Virus record (IMG/VR): IMGVR_UViG_3300044655_001122
Location: 1 to 41,520 of that record
Source of the DNA: a virus
Direction: 5' to 3' (one strand)
DNA: 41,520 nt
The position numbers and the translations under genes are program-made. Each line of letters begins with the position of its first letter. Within the stretch, counting starts at the first letter, position 1. A model generated the notes under the pieces. That model did not search any database. It had not been told where the DNA came from and worked only from the letters and a program-made list of their open reading frames with translations. This document shows positions 40,557-41,520 of this stretch, piece by piece.

Positions 40557-41156
40557 ATGGAACAGAAGAGTCATCAGTTTATAAAATTTGTACGCAAACA
40601 TCTTGCCCAATATGGCATGAAACTTATACTTGGACGCGGTAAATGCGTCAATGTAGACGGTTTTCGCTGTTCTGGGTGCTTTGATGAGTCTGGAAAGGCG
40701 ATTCGGATAGCCAGACATTGTAATGAATTTTTACATGTTCTAGTTCATGAATATTGTCATTTTTTACAGTACATTAATAGCAGTAAAGTGTATGAAAAGT
40801 CATATAAAGCCTCAAATATTGTAGATGGATGGTTAAAAGGTAAAAATTATGCGGCTAAAGATGTTAAAAGGGCATTTTTTATCGTTCGTTCAATGGAAAG
40901 AGACTGTGAAAAACGAGCAGTTCGTTTAATAAATGAATTTAAATTAAAAATTGATACAAAAATGTATTCGAAACGGGCTCATGTATACATCTATAGCCAT
41001 TTCATGATGGAAAAATCACGAAAGTTCTATTCTTTTAAACAAGATCCATATTATAGCAAATGCGTTTTACGCATCATGCCTTCTAACATGGCTGTTCTAA
41101 GTCATGTATCTATTCCAACAAAGGTCTATTCTGTTTTAGAATCTTTGATGAAATGA
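40557..41156 (+). CDS. HExxH zinc metallopeptidase-like protein (199 aa)
   Basis: The protein has a zinc-peptidase motif VLVHEYCHFLQY (HEYCH at residues 64-68). A later helix with SMERDCEKRAVRLINEF (about 112-128) could give the third ligand. The FRCSGCFDE segment (37-45) before it may form a strand-turn. I chose the ATG at 40557 because GAGGAGGG ends 4 nt before it, whereas the ATG at 40539 has no ribosome site. Substrate and role are unknown; protein processing during infection is possible. It has a late promoter and overlaps the convergent gene by 31 nt. Confidence 0.8.
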   Translation: MEQKSHQFIKFVRKHLAQYGMKLILGRGKCVNVDGFRCSGCFDESGKAIRIARHCNEFLHVLVHEYCHFLQYINSSKVYEKSYKASNIVDGWLKGKNYAAKDVKRAFFIVRSMERDCEKRAVRLINEFKLKIDTKMYSKRAHVYIYSHFMMEKSRKFYSFKQDPYYSKCVLRIMPSNMAVLSHVSIPTKVYSVLESLMK

Positions 41157-41491
41157 CTTTGAGCATATTTGGCAACAAACTTGGTAAATGGTTGTTCGCC
41201 ATAGGGCCAGCGATCAATTGGATCCATAAACCCATGTTGAATTAGATCATCAATATGTTCATCCATCATTGATAGAGTTACATCATCTACATTCCATTTG
41301 AGTTCACCATCGTAATCTATTGATGGGTCTTCTGCTGCATTATGTTCTGCAACAGCAAGATCGGATATCTTTGCAAGATTTCCAAGAATTTCTAATGATT
41401 TAGCACATTGATAAAAAAGATCCTTGTTGATAGGATCTTCTTCTTTGCGTGCTAGTTTTCGGACTTCGTAAACTAGTTCTGAAATTTTCAT
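41126..41491 (-). CDS. Hypothetical protein (121 aa)
   Basis: The 121-aa protein is acidic and helical (ISELVYEVRKLARKEEDPIN; AKSLEILGNLAKISDLAVAE). A C-terminal part has WNVDDVTLSMMDEHIDDLIQ and DPIDRWPYGEQPFTKFVAKY. No family is recognised. The start is supported by AGGAG 5 nt before the ATG. Its 3' end overlaps the metallopeptidase gene on the other strand by 31 nt. No promoter can be placed because the upstream region leaves the window. Confidence 0.8.
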   Translation of the reverse strand: MKISELVYEVRKLARKEEDPINKDLFYQCAKSLEILGNLAKISDLAVAEHNAAEDPSIDYDGELKWNVDDVTLSMMDEHIDDLIQHGFMDPIDRWPYGEQPFTKFVAKYAQSHFIKDSKTE

Positions 41492-41520
41492 ATTAACTCC
41501 TAGGACAAGGTTAGTAAGTA

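Noticed and set aside
1-41520. tRNA genes, CRISPR arrays, insertion sequences, integrase or attachment sites
   Set aside because: None was recognised on reading; the window is almost fully coding and all gaps are short and accounted for by promoters or terminators.

Overview
The window is part of the genome of an AT-rich T4-like contractile-tailed phage (T4-type myovirus). The main evidence is a nearly intact T4 head/neck/tail cassette on the minus strand in T4 order: gp13, gp14, gp15, gp16, gp17, gp18, gp19, gp20, prohead-core genes, gp21, gp22, gp23. The recombination pair uvsY/uvsW, the ssDNA-binding protein gp32, the late-transcription coactivator gp33 and copies of the T4 late-promoter motif (TATAAATA/CATAAATA) support this. 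The short gp18 and the simple gp25/gp6/gpI-like baseplate resemble marine T4-like phages such as cyanophages and pelagiphages. No photosynthesis gene, tRNA or other host marker is visible, so the host cannot be named.

Layout: (1) 1-4448, minus: an operon of at least six glycan genes (GT2, chondroitin-synthase-like, GT10 and GT11 fucosyltransferases, GT25-like, and a truncated GT-B-like gene at the left edge). (2) 4534-7182, plus: uvsY, uvsW and an Sm-like protein. (3) 7179-20752, minus: the capsid, packaging, neck and tail-tube block. (4) 20764-27768, minus: the baseplate block (Cys-rich protein, gpI-like, gp6, gp25, two hub-like proteins, gp53, gp48-like). (5) 27805-30129, plus: gp4 head-completion nuclease, a tube-fold protein, a gp26-like protein with an apparent -1 frameshift extension, and a 166-aa protein. 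(6) 30156-31316, minus: gp32 and gp33. (7) 31397-33653, plus: two probable virion surface proteins. (8) 33632-40139, minus: small Cys-containing or Sm-like proteins and a 1844-aa Cys/Gly-rich protein with RCC1-like propeller repeats. (9) 40224-41491: an HTH-like regulator, an HExxH metallopeptidase and an unknown gene.

Regulation can be read from the sequence. Sigma70-like promoters with a 16-bp spacer precede uvsY, the glycan operon, gp32, gp33 and the HTH gene. Late motifs precede most virion genes, often so close to the ATG that the mRNA would be leaderless. gp33 (made here) together with a late sigma factor and sliding clamp (both outside the window) would drive those late promoters. Terminators separate gp23 from the tube-like gene, the 166-aa gene from gp32, and the HTH gene from the Cys-rich operon.

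The strongest unexplained observation is a T7 run at the end of the gp26-like gene, beyond which a 67-codon open frame without its own start continues in the -1 frame. This looks like the programmed frameshift of phage tail-assembly chaperones.
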